Source: Gnetum montanum (taxonomy: Eukaryota; Streptophyta; Gnetopsida; Gnetales; Gnetaceae). Taken from it: a stretch of 64,000 nt of DNA. The notes below the pieces were generated by a model. That model was not told where the DNA came from. It did no database searches and worked only from the letters and a program-made list of their open reading frames with translations. Location of the stretch: positions 906,909 to 970,908 of the forward strand of contig MNCI01012718.1 of the NCBI GenBank assembly GCA_015680685.1, written 5' to 3'. Position 1 is the stretch's first letter, and every line of letters starts with the position of its first letter. Shown piece after piece: positions 47,869-60,296 of this stretch. Position numbers and translations under genes: made by a program.

Positions 47869-48195
47869 AGGGGCTCATTGTCATCTTGTAAGTTATGTCT
47901 TCCTGTGTTGGGATGACCTTGCTTTTGTTTATGTTTATAAGAAACCCCCACTTCAGGTTGTGTACTTCAATCTTCATCGTCATATAGTTTGTTGGTTCTC
48001 CAATGAACTTCCTCACTAAGTGTGGCATTATTGTAATCTTGTAGGAGAGGCATTGTTGTGAAGTTATGTGTGAATTTATATGTGACTTTTTATAATTATT
48101 TCTTTCTAAAAGATATATCGTTAAGTCCTTATACAATGACCTTGTATGATATAACTAATCTAGATAACTAGCATCGTCCCTGACAACGGTGCCAT
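47869..48195 (-). mobile_element. D1: remnant internal 5' end of a second element
   Basis: On the minus strand: primer binding site at 48194-48177 (complement of TCCCTGACAACGGTGCCA), untranslated leader, gag ATG at 48053 and about 60 broken gag codons up to 47869. It matches the same part of D (55780-56091). The LTR to its right (48196-49032) thus has a primer site on one side and a PPT on the other, so it is shared by D1 and D. Confidence 0.75.
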
Positions 48196-49032
48196 TGATG
48201 AGTGGCGAGGTACCCCTACACTCAACCATACAAATACGAGCATTACACGCATGATCCGGTCGAACTCCGTAGACGGACTAGTTGTGGCATCCAGAAAGTT
48301 AGCCTTAGGTCGCAATTCATTGTCTTCCCACTTGGACTAGTATTAGCTTTGTCACGTATGGTTTAGTCTAGAGTGAGGTGTATGATGGGTTTCTAATCTA
48401 ATGCTACTCCTAAAGACAGTGGAAAGTAACATTAACTAAGATAGGAGAGAAGGGTGAGAGAATCTAACTAGCCTAAGTGCGATGAGCATCCGTTCCTTGA
48501 TTATTCATACACATCTTGGACTTCATGCACAACTACCACTAGGATTACCAAGCGCAGATCCTAGGTATGCTACTAGGTTACCAAGTAGTCACACTTAAAT
48601 GCTCGTAATCAAGTCGTACTCATTCCTCTTTTTAACGTGAGTGTAAGGGTGAGAGAGTATTAACTAGGAAAGCAGTAAATAACAATAAAAATTAAATAAT
48701 TAATTAATTAAACTAAGTAAATGCTACAATGATGAAGTAATCTCGATCTTTATTTCCGGTCATGTGCGTGTCCAAGTACGTCACACTCGAATAAGGATGC
48801 CATACAATTACAATCATCACACTGCAGGCATACACTGGGAAATAATTCTAACTCTAAGAAGGGAAAACTATAAGAGTTTGGGTAAGGAACTAAAAACTAA
48901 CTCATAAACTCATTTGTCTACCTCTTATTTATAGATGAGGAGATAGGTTGCGATATCGCGTATGTGATATCACGGCTGGGCATGCAATATCACATATGTG
49001 ATATCACGGTCGCCCCAAATGATGACTCATCA
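48196..49032 (-). repeat. Shared LTR (D 3' LTR and D1 5' LTR)
   Basis: 837 bp from TGATGAGTGGCGAGGTACC to CTCATCA. Minus-strand U3 has palindromes (49010-48953), then TATA (TCTATAAATAAGAGG) near 48940-48925. Followed at the right by the D PPT (TACCCCCATGACTG in window orientation). Confidence 0.92.
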
Positions 49033-49197
49033 TACCCCCATGACTGAATAAAAACTCATCCTCGAGATATAGTGATTACACAGTGGATAGGTATGGGATT
49101 ATTAGATGGGAAAATGGGATTATGCCACAGTGTGGAATGAAAAACAAATGAAGACAAAACACAAAGAATGTTCTACATCTACAAAAATGGGTGGAAC

Positions 49198-51985
49198 TCA
49201 TGTAGTTCCAAGTGGCGGTGGCTCCTCCATTGGTGCTTTCCCTTTGTCTCGTACTCCAAGCTTTGAAACTTGATGGCATTGAAGTATGGCCTAGAGCTTC
49301 TCCTCTTTGGTCTACGGGTCTTGTGCTATCCATGCTAATGTTCCAATTTTTGACAGAGTCGACACTTCCCATGGACAAGGTAGTTGCAGAAACATTTGAT
49401 TGGCTTTGACATACTAAGCCGCGAACACCCACCATTCCTTGTCATAGGCTCTGGCTTTATCCTTGTATTCTTGAAAATCTGCTAGCCATTGAGCCAAATC
49501 TACTGTGACATCTTTCTATCCTTGGTAGCTCATCTTTACCACCTCAAGTTTAGAATTTGCAACTTCCAATTTTTCCAACAGCTTCTTACGCTTTGTAAAT
49601 TCTGCTTCATATTTGATGTGGGTGGTTGCTACCTACTGCTCAAGCTCTATCCTTGGGAGCTTTTCTGTTAACATGGCAAGGTTGGCATACCTCAGATTTG
49701 CCAACTCTATGTATTCCATCAGATCTTGAATCTGCAGGTCCTGGCTCTTAACTTCTGTTTGGTGGGCGAAGGCATATGTGTCCAATATGGCTCGCTAATC
49801 AGTGTGTTGAGCATTGATAACGTTGATCTGGGCCTTGGCCATATAGATCTCCTTCTCAAGGATTTTTTTGTACATCCCCACCTGATCTCAAAAGTGCTCC
49901 TTCAGCTTCTCATGTTGTTTAGCCTCATTTTGCCACACGCTTATTTCAATGGTTGTCTTTTGACGAATCACACGTACCTCCTCCATTGAGAGGGTTCGGT
50001 TCTCCCTATCTAAGCAGCTTATGTCTTGGTTGACCCAGATGAATTGTTCTCGCAACTGATGAAACTGTTCCTTGAGAACGTTCTTCTGCTTCTCCATAGT
50101 GGTCAACTGAAGGTTGTCAGCAGCAAGCTATTTATTTTCTTCCTATAAGGCATTGAGTGATTTAAGATGTGCATGAGTTTGCACCTGTGCTGCGGAGGCA
50201 TCCCAAACAACCTTCTCTTTTTCATCAACCACCTTTTTATTCTCCGCTATTAGCTTGGTTAGTTACTCAGTTCTAAAATTATCTAGCTGGTCTGTGGGAA
50301 CAAATTGCAGAGGGTCCCGCTGTGCTGCTTGTAGGGCCACGAGCTGCTCTTGTAATTTCTGCACTTCTACTTTCGCATGCTCGACCCTCGCTTCTGTAAG
50401 ACCAGCTTTCCCTTTGTGGAAATGAGGTCTGACTGAATTGCCGTAACATCCTAAGGGATGTCAAACAGGGACATCATTACTTACCCTGTTTGAAGCAATC
50501 AATCAAGCGCATCCTCATGTTCCACATGAGTCATTGAGGTTTTGACCAGAGTTTGAGCATCCCATGCTCCTGTGAGATCTATCGGTGGCACAATAGGTAC
50601 ATTTAAAGATTCTTTGATATGGTCTACGACCACTTCTACAGCTCCCACGACATCCTGGTGTTGCATGACCACCACAGTGGCCCCTTCACCAGTCTCTAAT
50701 TGCACCTAGAAAGATGCCACGTTCTCTAAGATCTGTTGTGACCATCTACTTTCCCCTCCTCCTGTGTGAATAGACATTTTTTCCCTTGTGCGATCCAAAG
50801 AAACAATAGGCTGAATGACATCGTCAATGATGCGGAAGAGGTTTGTGTCATCATGACTTCCCCAACTGACCATCTCAACGATGGTTCTAAGATGGCTCAT
50901 CAATGATCTATAGTCTTGCGGCGGCGGTGACTGATCCTGGCCTGTGCTGGGCCCTGCTTCCTATTGTCGGCTGGGTCCTTTGCTTGGAGGTTTGCTAGGT
51001 CCTGCAAGTTGAGTTGCAGTTGATCTAGCCGTCTGTTCTTCTTCTTCTTCCAGTCCCAGTGTCTCACCAGTGATTTTCCTTACATCTAGTAGTTTTAATA
51101 GTGTAGCATAGGAAGCATCTTGGGCTTTTTAGAGGACATCATTGGTGTACCCCCGAATACCAGCACATCGGCAAAGCTTTCTGATAAGACAAGGGAAAGG
51201 CAACGCCATCTTCCCTATCTTCCGTTCCTCAAATCACCTCAGGATCTCTGTTAAATATAGATGGGGCAGGTTAGCGTTAATCTTTCCCATCAGCACTGCA
51301 CATCCTCTTGCCGCATATGTTGATATTCTTTTTAAACCATTTGTGGGGAAGAGGTGATATGTTCCAATTTAAAGTAAATCCTCTCTTCTGTTGTCAGCTC
51401 ACCAAATGTTTTATCTTTGCCATAAGCCTTTTCCAACCAATCCCGTTGCACATCGGGGTTAGAATGGGTGGATAACTAAGCAGCTTTGGGCCCTATATTC
51501 GGAAGGTTTAACACTTCCGAAATGGCTTGCGCAGAGAAATCAACTATCACACCACAAACGTTGACGGTGGTGCCTTGCTCCCTATTGGGCCAGAATTGGT
51601 ACGTCTCCCCTAGGTACCAGGCACCGCTTTCAAAGAGGACAGGCCATAAGGGAGATCCCTTGAGGTGATCCCTAACAACCTTAGCAGCGAACTATGAAAA
51701 TGATTCAAATTTTAATTCCACAATCACCACAGTGAATGTGGACTTCTCGTGGATGGCCTGAACACAATCTTGGGGCAAAGTGAGATGTTGTCCCTATTCA
51801 GGCGCAGCAGTAGCTCCTCCTTTTGCTCACCTGGATTGTATGGTAGGAGGATCCTCTTGATGAATGCTAAATGATTGTTCCTCCTATACTACATGTTGTC
51901 TGGCAGGGTCTTGTCTTTCACCTCTTCGAGATCGTTTGCTTCCACCTTGAGTAGGACCTTTCTGTTATCCACGTTTCAGGGCCAT
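49198..51985 (-). pseudogene. Element D ORF2
   Basis: ATG at 51985 directly after TGATTGCAG. It contains the part missing in A: DHLKGSPLWPVL, ESGAWYLGETYQFWPNREQG and TTVNVCGVIVDFSAQAISEV. The second half of the globular domain follows in shifted frames (near 51370-51140). Linker and coiled coil continue to the tail ending PPPLGTT and TGA at 49198. Several frameshifts and stops (for example at 51360, 50706, 50499). About 930 codons, so roughly the full length of the family's ORF2. Confidence 0.72.
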
Positions 51986-52465
51986 CTGCAATCACACGGG
52001 CCAAGCGTTAGTAAGGTTGTTTTTGAAGTTAAGTTATACCTTACTGCTTACCTTAATTAATGATCTTATTTTATCCTTATGTGATATTGCCCGAAATATT
52101 GTAATAATAAGTCCATTTTACTTAGGTGGTTTCCAATTTTAATTTCGTGGTGTACCTAAGGATTAAATGATTTTTTGGGACAATTATTCTAAGTGTTATA
52201 GCTAATTACCCTAAATGATGTCCTTTGGGCGATGATAAATTCCAAAAAATTTAGGTGCTTTTCGGCAAGTGTCCCTCCCCCATGACTAAGCTGAACACTC
52301 CGGGTTCAAACAGGTTCAAACGGAATTAAAATCGGAGTACCAGCGAGCGAGATAGAGGTTGAAAAGCAAGGGTCGCTCAATCGCAAGTCGTGCAGAAAAA
52401 ATTCAAAAACTCCCCCACATGAATGGCAAAAAATGATGCTAAGTGTTGCGGGTGAGGGGGGGGGT
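51986..52465 (-). promoter_or_regulatory. Element D leader of ORF2 with splice acceptor
   Basis: Minus strand: the G-run CTTAGTCATGGGGGAGGGAC near 52292-52273, then CCTTACTAACG and GTGTGATTGCAG directly before ATG, as in A. The untranslated leader has no conserved reading frame. Confidence 0.6.
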
Positions 52466-52562
52466 CACCTATTTATAGGGTTGGAGGGACGTGCTATCGT
52501 GTACGAGACATCGCGTACGCGATATTGCGTCGGCTGTGATATCGCGTCTGCGATATCTCAGC
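52466..52562 (-). promoter_or_regulatory. Element D internal promoter: palindromes plus TATA box
   Basis: Minus strand: GATATCGCAGACGCGATATC at 52557-52538 and GCAATATCGCGTACGCGATG at 52527-52508, then CCTATAAATAGGTGACC ending at 52464. Palindromes are the best preserved of the internal copies. Confidence 0.7.
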
Positions 52563-53967
52563 CTTAGTAAGATTGGGCATCCCCACAAAAAATACCGAAT
52601 TTTTGAAGATTTTCTTGAAATCAACATTGTAAATTTAGGACATTGGGATATTGTTAAGGGATTCTAAGGTAATTAGATGGTTTTGAAGGCACGAATAATT
52701 ATGATCTATGGGTTTTTACCAATAAAACTTCAGATGGGAGAAAAAGGCTATGTAATGGTACATAGGAATGTTGAAATTCAGAGGGATAATAGTAGGGAAA
52801 GAATGTTATGAAAAATTATGCTAAGGGTAAGAAATGGTGTGTGTGAGCTATGTCATAAGTGAATATCACAAAAGATTACACAAGTGGGTCCTCCCCAAAG
52901 CAGGTTCTTACCTATAATGCCCTTGTGTAACCACACTTAAAGTGTCCATGGGCACTAGAAGGGTTAAATGTAATCTGCACCGATTCTACAAAACACACAC
53001 ATGTAAATATCACTGGAATGAGGTAATAATTCTATGTTACACACAACACGAGCTACAATTACACGAATAGTGAGATGAGATGAAGTATATAAAGGAATTG
53101 TAGAGATTGGGACATGAGGTAATTGACCAAGGACACAGTGAATCCTGCGTGTAAAGCATGATTAACGTGTCATTAACCTGTCATTCCAAGATCAAGACCA
53201 AGTCCATTCCTCTAATCAGTGACATCACATTATTTCATCGCATGATGAGAAACTATGAGAGTACCATAACAACAAGGCATATGATCACTTGGTGTTTTAT
53301 TCAAGGGAGGAGTGACTTTTGTTTTGTGGCACTTTTCTTTTCTTTTCTTTTCTTTTTTTCTTCTCTTTTCTCTTTTTCACTTTACTAAAACTAGAGAAAC
53401 CGCCAACCTTTAGGCATGGATGCATGTCTTTCCAGTGGGACCCCCTAGAACAACATTTGATTTTGAGTGCCCTTTTGATTACTCTTACTCCCATTTTTCG
53501 TTAGATCTACAAGGATCTTAGTACAACCATGTTGCATGACAACTTCCACATACGTCACCAAAGAGAATCTGCGAGTCCCCTTGATGTCACACCCTAATCA
53601 CTTCCTCTTGGTCCATCCTTCTTCATTCTAGGTACAATGAACACAAAATTAAATTTAAGTTTTTTTAAAAAAATGTCAAGAATATCACTGTACCCTCGAA
53701 CAGAACCTCTTATTTGTAGAGTGGATGAGTGGGTGTAATGGACACACTGTTCCAAATAATTGATCGATCGAGACTTGACAACTTAGAACACACCTCAACC
53801 AACAATCCACATGAGTGTTTTATTCGTAGATGAGATTACTTATAAAAAAAATACTAAAAATACAAAAAGATAAAAAAGATAAAACAAGAAATTGAAAAAT
53901 GAAAAACTAGAAAACAAAAAGTTGTAAAATTAAAGAAAATAAAAATGGTTATTAATCCTGCTTGTTA
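52563..53967 (-). other. Element D conserved non-coding block
   Basis: No gene. Contains GTGGGTCCTCCCC (52887), a long pyrimidine tract (53335-53380) and CCCTTGATGTCACACCC (53578), all in the same order as in A and E. Confidence 0.7.
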
Positions 53968-55950
53968 TTAGAATGGGGGATATCCCCCATAACTAATTGG
54001 TTGAGGATGGAAAGGATTAATAAATGGAAAATGAGGGTCCTTGCATGTTGAAAATATTGGGGCCCGATCATACTTATACCATTAGGGTTCACACACTTAA
54101 TTATAGTAAGCATAGTGGGGCAATTTATGAGATGTGGTTCCCAGATAAAGAGTTAACCCACTATGATACTTGGGACTGTAAGATGGTATGCAAGGATTAG
54201 GATGTTGCTCTCCATGGCTATATTCATTGGGCCATATGATTGTTGGAGTGTTAATTGGTGGCCCTAATGAAGTAACACAAGGCATTGGGTTTGCAGAGAA
54301 GGATGCACCATAGTGTTGGGCTTGTGCTGAGTTGGAGAATGCAGTGGCCTTTGAACTATGTTGTCCCTTCCTACGATCATTTCTAAAGAAGGGACACTTT
54401 TGATGTTGAGGAGGCCTCGCACTGCTGTTGGTAGTACTAGCACAAGTAGCATTCGCAGTTTGTTGCTGTGGTGCAGACACCTTAGGAACAGTTGGTGGCG
54501 ATGTGGAAGGAGGGAAAGGATGAGAATGTTGAAAGTTAGGAGGAGTATAAGGTGCACAAGGTGGTGGTTGTGTTGAAGGAATGGGTTGATAGTATTGAGG
54601 AGAATGGTACTGTGGTGAGATAGAGTATGTTGGCCTAGTTGGAGAAATAGGATGTTGAACAAGATAAGCGTTTGGATTCAGATGATATGAAGAGTGTCTC
54701 TAATCTAAGGGTGGTTTCTCCCACGACTAGGGTTGTTGCCACTATGATCGAACACAGTATCTCTGTACGAACTCTGGATGTAACGTGTTTCTCCAATGCT
54801 CATGTAAATGTAACAATATTGGGCATTGGCCCTTGGGGTTATCGTACAGGCATATGTTGCATTCATACGTATGATTGGCAGTTAAGCTCTTATTTTCCTT
54901 ATCCCTTCTTTTCGATTGTCTAATGTTTTTTCCTACTTCTTGGGTTGTCAAAACTCTATCTCCAATAATGTTGATAAATTCTCCACACTTTTTATACATC
55001 CGTTCCAACATCCTATTGATCTTTGCCTCGACTTCTTCTAGTGATTGTTGTATTGGAAAAGATGATTCTTTCTCCTTGTGATTGGTTTATTTCTCCTTTT
55101 TATGATCATGGACCTTTGTTAAGTTAAGATTTTGGTCTCATTGATGTTTTTCAACACTCTCCCATCTAGCCATTTCTCCTTCTTCTTTTGCTACCCACTT
55201 AATAAGCTCTTGGACTTGATGGGTTCGTCGTTCGTATAGTTGACCTTGGGCATACATCCCTAGGGTCTCTCTTGTTGCATCACATAGCCCATTAATAATA
55301 TGATACATTAGCCTTTCCTCAAAGAACCCATGGCATGGACAATTGTTTAACAGTGCGTAATATCTTTCTAAGTCCATGTCCAAGGGTTCATGTTGTGCTT
55401 GTTTCCACTCTTGGATTTTTTTCCTCAAGGCTGACACTTTTGCGTAGGTTTGATATTTTTCATTAGAGAGTTCTACCATTGTTGACCAATGTCGTATTGA
55501 ATTTGGTTTTAGCGATCTATACCATACTTTTTCTTGGCCAACGAGTTTCACAGGAAAGAGCTTAAGTTTTTGACAACCATTATCATTGTTGTTCCATGCG
55601 TAGGCATTATAGAAGGCTTGTAAGTGTTGATGCAGATCTAAGTCATAGCCTCTTGAAAAATTAGGAAAGTTATTTAAATCGAGCCTGGGTAGAAGGCTCT
55701 CTTTATGATGCCTACGTACGATTCGAATAGCCTCCTATATTTTCGTTAAGCTTGTAGTGGCCAGTAGGGGCTAATCATCATCTTGTAAGTTATGTCTTCA
55801 TGTGTTGGGATGACGTTGCTTTTGTTTATGTTTATAAGAAACCCCCACTTCAGGTTGTGTACTCCAATCTTCATCGTCATATAGTTCGTTGGTTCTCCAA
55901 TGAACTTCCTCAGTAAGTGTGACATTATTGTAATCTTGTAGGAGAGGCAT
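53968..55950 (-). pseudogene. Element D gag
   Basis: Same domain order as A: start MPLLQDYNNVT, capsid-type domain (YRSLKPNSIRHWSTMVELSN, LRKKIQEWKQAQHEPLDMDL, LMYHIINGLCDATRETLGMY), zinc knuckle, Pro/His-rich tail ending YGGYPPF. The arginine codon that is TGA in A and E is CGA here. The knuckle reads CNICLYDNPKGQC, with Asn in place of the zinc-binding His. Frame breaks near 55138, 55010 and 54660. Confidence 0.85.
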
Positions 55951-56073
55951 TGTTGTGAAGTTGTGTGTGAATTTATATGCGACGTTTTATCATTATTTTT
56001 TTCTAAAAGATATATCGTTAAGTCCTTATACAGTGACCTTGTATGATATAACTAATCTAGATAACTAGCACCG

Positions 56074-56091
56074 TCCCCGACAATGGCGCCA
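56074..56091 (-). promoter_or_regulatory. Element D primer binding site (tRNA-Asp)
   Basis: Window text TCCCCGACAATGGCGCCA, two C/G-to-T/A differences from the tRNA-Asp 3' end. Confidence 0.88.
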
Positions 56092-56092
56092 A

Positions 56093-56915
56093 TCATGAGT
56101 GGCAAGGTACCCCTACACTCAACCATACGAATACGAGCATTACACACACGATCCAATTGAACTTTGCAAATGGACTAGTTGTGGCATTTAGACAATTAGC
56201 CTTAGGTCGCAATTCACTATCTTCTCACCTGGACTAGTATTAGCTTTGTCACGTATGGTTTAGTCTAGAGTAAGGTGTATGATGGGTTTCTAATCTAATG
56301 CTACTCTTGAAGGTAGTGGAAAGTAACATTAACTAAGATAGGAGAGAAGCGTGAGATAATCTAACTAGCCTAAGTGCGATGAGCATCCATTCCTTGATTA
56401 TCCATACACATCTTGGACTTCGTGCACGACTACTACTGGGATTACCAAGTGTAGATCCTAGGTATGCTACTAGGTTACCAAGTAGTCACACTTAAATGCT
56501 CGTAATCAAGTCGTACTCATTCCATGTTTTAACATGAGTTTAAGGGTGAGAGAGTATTAACTCCCCAAGTAGTAAATAACAATAACAATTAAATAAATAA
56601 ATAATTAAACTAAGTGAATGCTGCAATGATGAAGTAATCTCGATCTGTATTTCTAGTCATGTGCGTGTCCAAGTACGTTACACTCGAATAAGGATGTTGT
56701 AGAATTACAATCACCACACTACGGGCATACACTGGGAAATAATTCTAACTCTAAGAAGGGAAAACTGCAAGAGTTTGGGTAAGGAACTAAAAATTGACTG
56801 CTAAACTCATCTGTCTACCTCTTATTTATAGATGAGGAGATAGGTCGCGATATCGCGTATGTGATATCGCGGCTGGGCATGCGATATCGCAGTCACCCCA
56901 AATGATGACTCATCA
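56093..56915 (-). repeat. Element D 5' LTR
   Basis: 823 bp; left end TCATGAGTGGCAAGG (one change in the terminal TGATGAG), right end CTCATCA. Palindrome copies at 56847-56890, TATA at 56831-56818. Confidence 0.92.
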
Positions 56916-57337
56916 AGGTGGTTAAGGGAGGGGGAGGGAGGGAGGGAGAAGAAATAGATGAGTAGACAAAAATGATGGAAAAAAATGAAGTGAAAGAAAA
57001 AAGAATAGAGGCTTCATGTGAGGGTAGCAACAACATTGAATTGGATTATATATATTTTATATAAGGTGACCAAGAAAATATTACCTAAAAAGTCAACCAA
57101 GCTTTGAATTTTCAACTTAAGAATGATTAACCAAACATTTCAACTTAAGAATGATACCTTAAGAATGACTAACCAAGCTTTGACTTTTCAACTTAAGAAT
57201 GATACCTTAAGAATGTTTAACAAGATAATACAAATACCATTGCAAACAACATCATCTTTTCCTCCCCATCCTCCATTTTAAACTCCTACTTTTGGCCAAA
57301 AATTTTTTAATGTTGAACTGAAATTTTTAAACTATGG
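56916..57337. other. Island between D and E: G-run and short tandem repeats
   Basis: 422 bp of non-element sequence. At 56926-56948 it has five consecutive G-runs of three or more (GGGAGGGGGAGGGAGGGAGG). At about 57095-57215 units of TTTTCAACTTAAGAATGATA and CCTTAAGAATGACTAACC are repeated two to three times. No gene. Confidence 0.7.
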
Positions 57338-58168
57338 TGATGAGTTATCATTTTATTGGCCACGATATCGCCTACATGATATTGCATATCACGTACAAAA
57401 TATCGCAGCATGTCTCCTTATCTATAAATAAGAGGTAGACAGGTCTAATAGGAAGTTCTAAGTTCTTAGTTCTTAGTTTTTAGATTTTCTTTTAAGTTTT
57501 AAATAGTTCTTCTCTCAACACTTTCCTCCCAGTGCATGCTCGCAGTGTGGTGATTGTAATTGTACGACATCCTTATTCGAGTGTGACATACTTGGACACA
57601 CACATGACCAGTAATAAAGATCGAGATTACTTCATCATTGTAGCATCCACTTAGCTTAATTAATTATTTAATTGTTATTTACTACTTTCTTAGTTAACAT
57701 CTTCTTACCCTAAACTCCTGTTAAATGTGGAATGAGTACCACTTGATCACAAGCATTTAAGTGTGACTACTTGGTAACCCAGTAGTGTACCTAGGATCTG
57801 CGCTTGGTAATCCCAGTGGTAGTCGTGCATGAGGTCCAAGATTTGTACGGATGATTGAGGAACGAATGCTCATCGCACTTAGGCTAGCTTAGATTCTGTC
57901 TCACCCTCTCTCTCTTAGCTTAGCTTAGTTAATAATATTTTCCATTATCTCCAGGAGTAGCAGTAGTATAGAAACACATCATACACCTCACTCTAGACTA
58001 AACCATACATGACAAAGTTAACACTAGTCCAGATGGGAAGACAACAAAATGCGACCTAAGAATAACTGTTTAGATACCACAACTAGTCCATTTGTGGAGT
58101 TCGACCGGATCGTGCATGAAACACTCGTATTTGTATGGTTGAGTGTAGGGCTACCTTGCCACTCATCA
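57338..58168 (+). repeat. Element E 5' LTR
   Basis: 831 bp, TGATGAGTTATC to CACTCATCA. U3 holds palindrome copies (57362-57405), TATA box TCTATAAATA at 57421-57430, polyadenylation signal AATAAA at 57613-57618. U3 before the TATA box is only 83 bp. Confidence 0.92.
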
Positions 58169-58169
58169 T

Positions 58170-58187
58170 TGGCGTTTTTGCTGGGGA
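58170..58187 (+). promoter_or_regulatory. Element E primer binding site (tRNA-Asp)
   Basis: TGGCGTTTTTGCTGGGGA, the expected complement of the tRNA-Asp 3' end with C-to-T changes, one base after the LTR. Confidence 0.82.
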
Positions 58188-58312
58188 ACGGTGCTAGTTA
58201 TCTAGATTAGTTATATCATACAAGGTTGCTATACATGAATTAATGATATATCTTTTAGGAAGAAATCATTATAAAAAGTCACATATAAATTCACACGCAA
58301 TTGCACAACCGT

Positions 58313-60296
58313 GCCTCTCCTACAAGACTATGATAATGCCACAACTAGTGAGGCAGTTCATTGGAGAACCAACAAATTATATGAAAATGAAGATTGGAGT
58401 ACGCAATCCGAGGTGGTGGTTTCTTATAAACATAAACAAAGGCAACATCATCCCAACGCCCGAGGGCATAACTTACTTGATGACGATGAACCCCTACTGG
58501 CCACTACAAGCCTAATGCAAATACAAGAGGTTGTTTGAATCTCCTGTAAGTATCGTAAAGAGAGCCGCCTACCCAGGGTCAATTTAAACAACTTTCCCAA
58601 TTTTTCAAGAGGCTATGACTTAGATCCGCAACAACATTTACAAGCCTTCTACGATGCCTGTACATGGAACAACATTGATAACAGTTGGCAAAAACTTAAG
58701 CTCTTCCCTATGATACTCGTTGGCCAAGCAAAAGTTTGGTATAGATCGTTAAAACCAAATTCAATACGACATTGGTCAACAATCATAGAACTCTTTAACG
58801 AAAGATATCAAACCTATGTAAGAGTGTCGGCCTTGAGGAAACAAATTCAAGAGTGGAAACAAGCACAACATGAACCCTTGGACATGGCCTTAGAAAGATA
58901 TTATGCATTGTTAAACAACTGTCTAGGCCATGAGTTCTTTGAGGAAAGGCTAATGTACCATATCATCGATGGGCTTCGTGATGAAACAAGAGAGACCCTA
59001 GGGATGTATGCCCAAGGTCAACTATACGAACTACGAACCCATCAATTCCAAGAGCTTATTAAGCGGGTAGCAAATGAAGAAGGAGAAATGGCTAGATGGG
59101 AGAGTGTTGAAAAACATCAACAGGACCAAAGTCTCAACTTAACAGAGGTCCATGATCATAAAAAGGAGAGATCAACCTATCTCAAGGAGGAAGAACCATC
59201 TTTTCCAGTACAAAAAACATTAGAGGAAGTTGAGGCAAAGATCAATAAGATGTTGGAATGGACACATAAAAAGTGTGGAGAATATATCGATATCATTGGA
59301 GATAGAGTTTTGACAACCCAAGAAGAAAAACAAAGTATCATTAGACAATTGGGAAGAAGGGATGAAGAAAATAAGAGCTCCACTGCCAATCATACATATG
59401 AATGCAACATTTTCTTGTACGATCACCCCAAGGGCCAATGCCCAATCTTATTACATTTATATGAGCATTGGGGAAGCACGTTACACCCAGAGTTCGTATA
59501 GAGATATTGTGTTCGATCACAATGGCAGCAATCCCAGTTGTGGGGGAAGCCACCCCTAAAATGGAGACACCCTTCGTATTATCTGAATCTAAATGCTTAT
59601 CTAGTTCAACATCTTGTTTCCCCAACTGGATCAACATACTCTATCTCGTCACATTATCATTCTCCTCAATACTACTAGCCCATGTCCTCAACACAACCAC
59701 CACCTTGTGTACCTTACACTTCTCCAAAATTTTAACATTCTCATCCTTTCCCTCCTTCTACGTTGCCACTAGCTGTTCCTGAAGTGTTTGCACCATAGCA
59801 ACGACCCACGAATGTTACTTGTGCTACTCTTTCCAACAGCAGTGAGAGACCTCAGCAACATCGAAGGTGTCCCTTCTTTAGACATGACTGTAGGAAGGGA
59901 CAACATAGTTCAAAGGTCACTGCATTCTCCAACTCAGCACAAGCCCAACACTATGGTGCATCCTTCTCTACGAACCCAACGCCTTGTGTTACTTCATCAG
60001 GGCCACCAATTAACACTCCAACAATCATATGGCCTTATGAATATAGCCCTGGAGAGCAACATCCTAATCCTTGCATACCATCTTACAGTCCCAAGAATCA
60101 TAGTGGATCAACTCTTTATCTGGGAACCACATCTCATAAATTGCCCCACTATGTTTACTATAATAAAGTGTGTCAACCCCAATGGGGTAAGTATGACCAA
60201 GTTTCAATGTTTCCAACATGCAAGGACCCTCATCTTTCATTTATTAATCCCTGCCATGATCAACTATTTAGTTATGAGGGATATCCCCCATTTTAA
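58313..60296 (+). pseudogene. Element E gag
   Basis: The expected start ATG has become GTG at 58313 (VPLLQDYDNATTSEAVHWRT). TGA replaces the Arg codon at 58538. The capsid-type domain in the longest open piece (58710-59501) includes YRSLKPNSIRHWSTIIELFN, LRKQIQEWKQAQHEPLDMAL and LMYHIIDGLRDETRETLGMY. The knuckle reads CNIFLYDHPKGQC, with Phe in place of the second Cys. A Pro/Ser-rich tail with frame changes ends YEGYPPF and TAA. Confidence 0.86.

Larger units (their letters stand above)
48196..56915 (-). mobile_element. Element D: pol-less LTR retrotransposon
   Basis: Minus-strand element, 8.7 kb, same build as A: 5' LTR (56915-56093), primer site, gag (55950-53968), non-coding block, internal promoter, leader, ORF2 (51985-49198), PPT, 3' LTR (49032-48196). 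No pol. The 3' LTR is also the 5' LTR of D1. The right flank after CTCATCA is AGGTG; a matching left flank is not available because D1 is cut off. Confidence 0.88.

Noticed and set aside
47327-48136. 269-codon open frame as a real gene
   Set aside because: It is a chance fusion of gag-leader sequence with a LINE RT fragment and runs on into the B LTR.
53297-53504. Lys-rich or Phe-rich frames on both strands
   Set aside because: They arise from the pyrimidine tract of the non-coding block.
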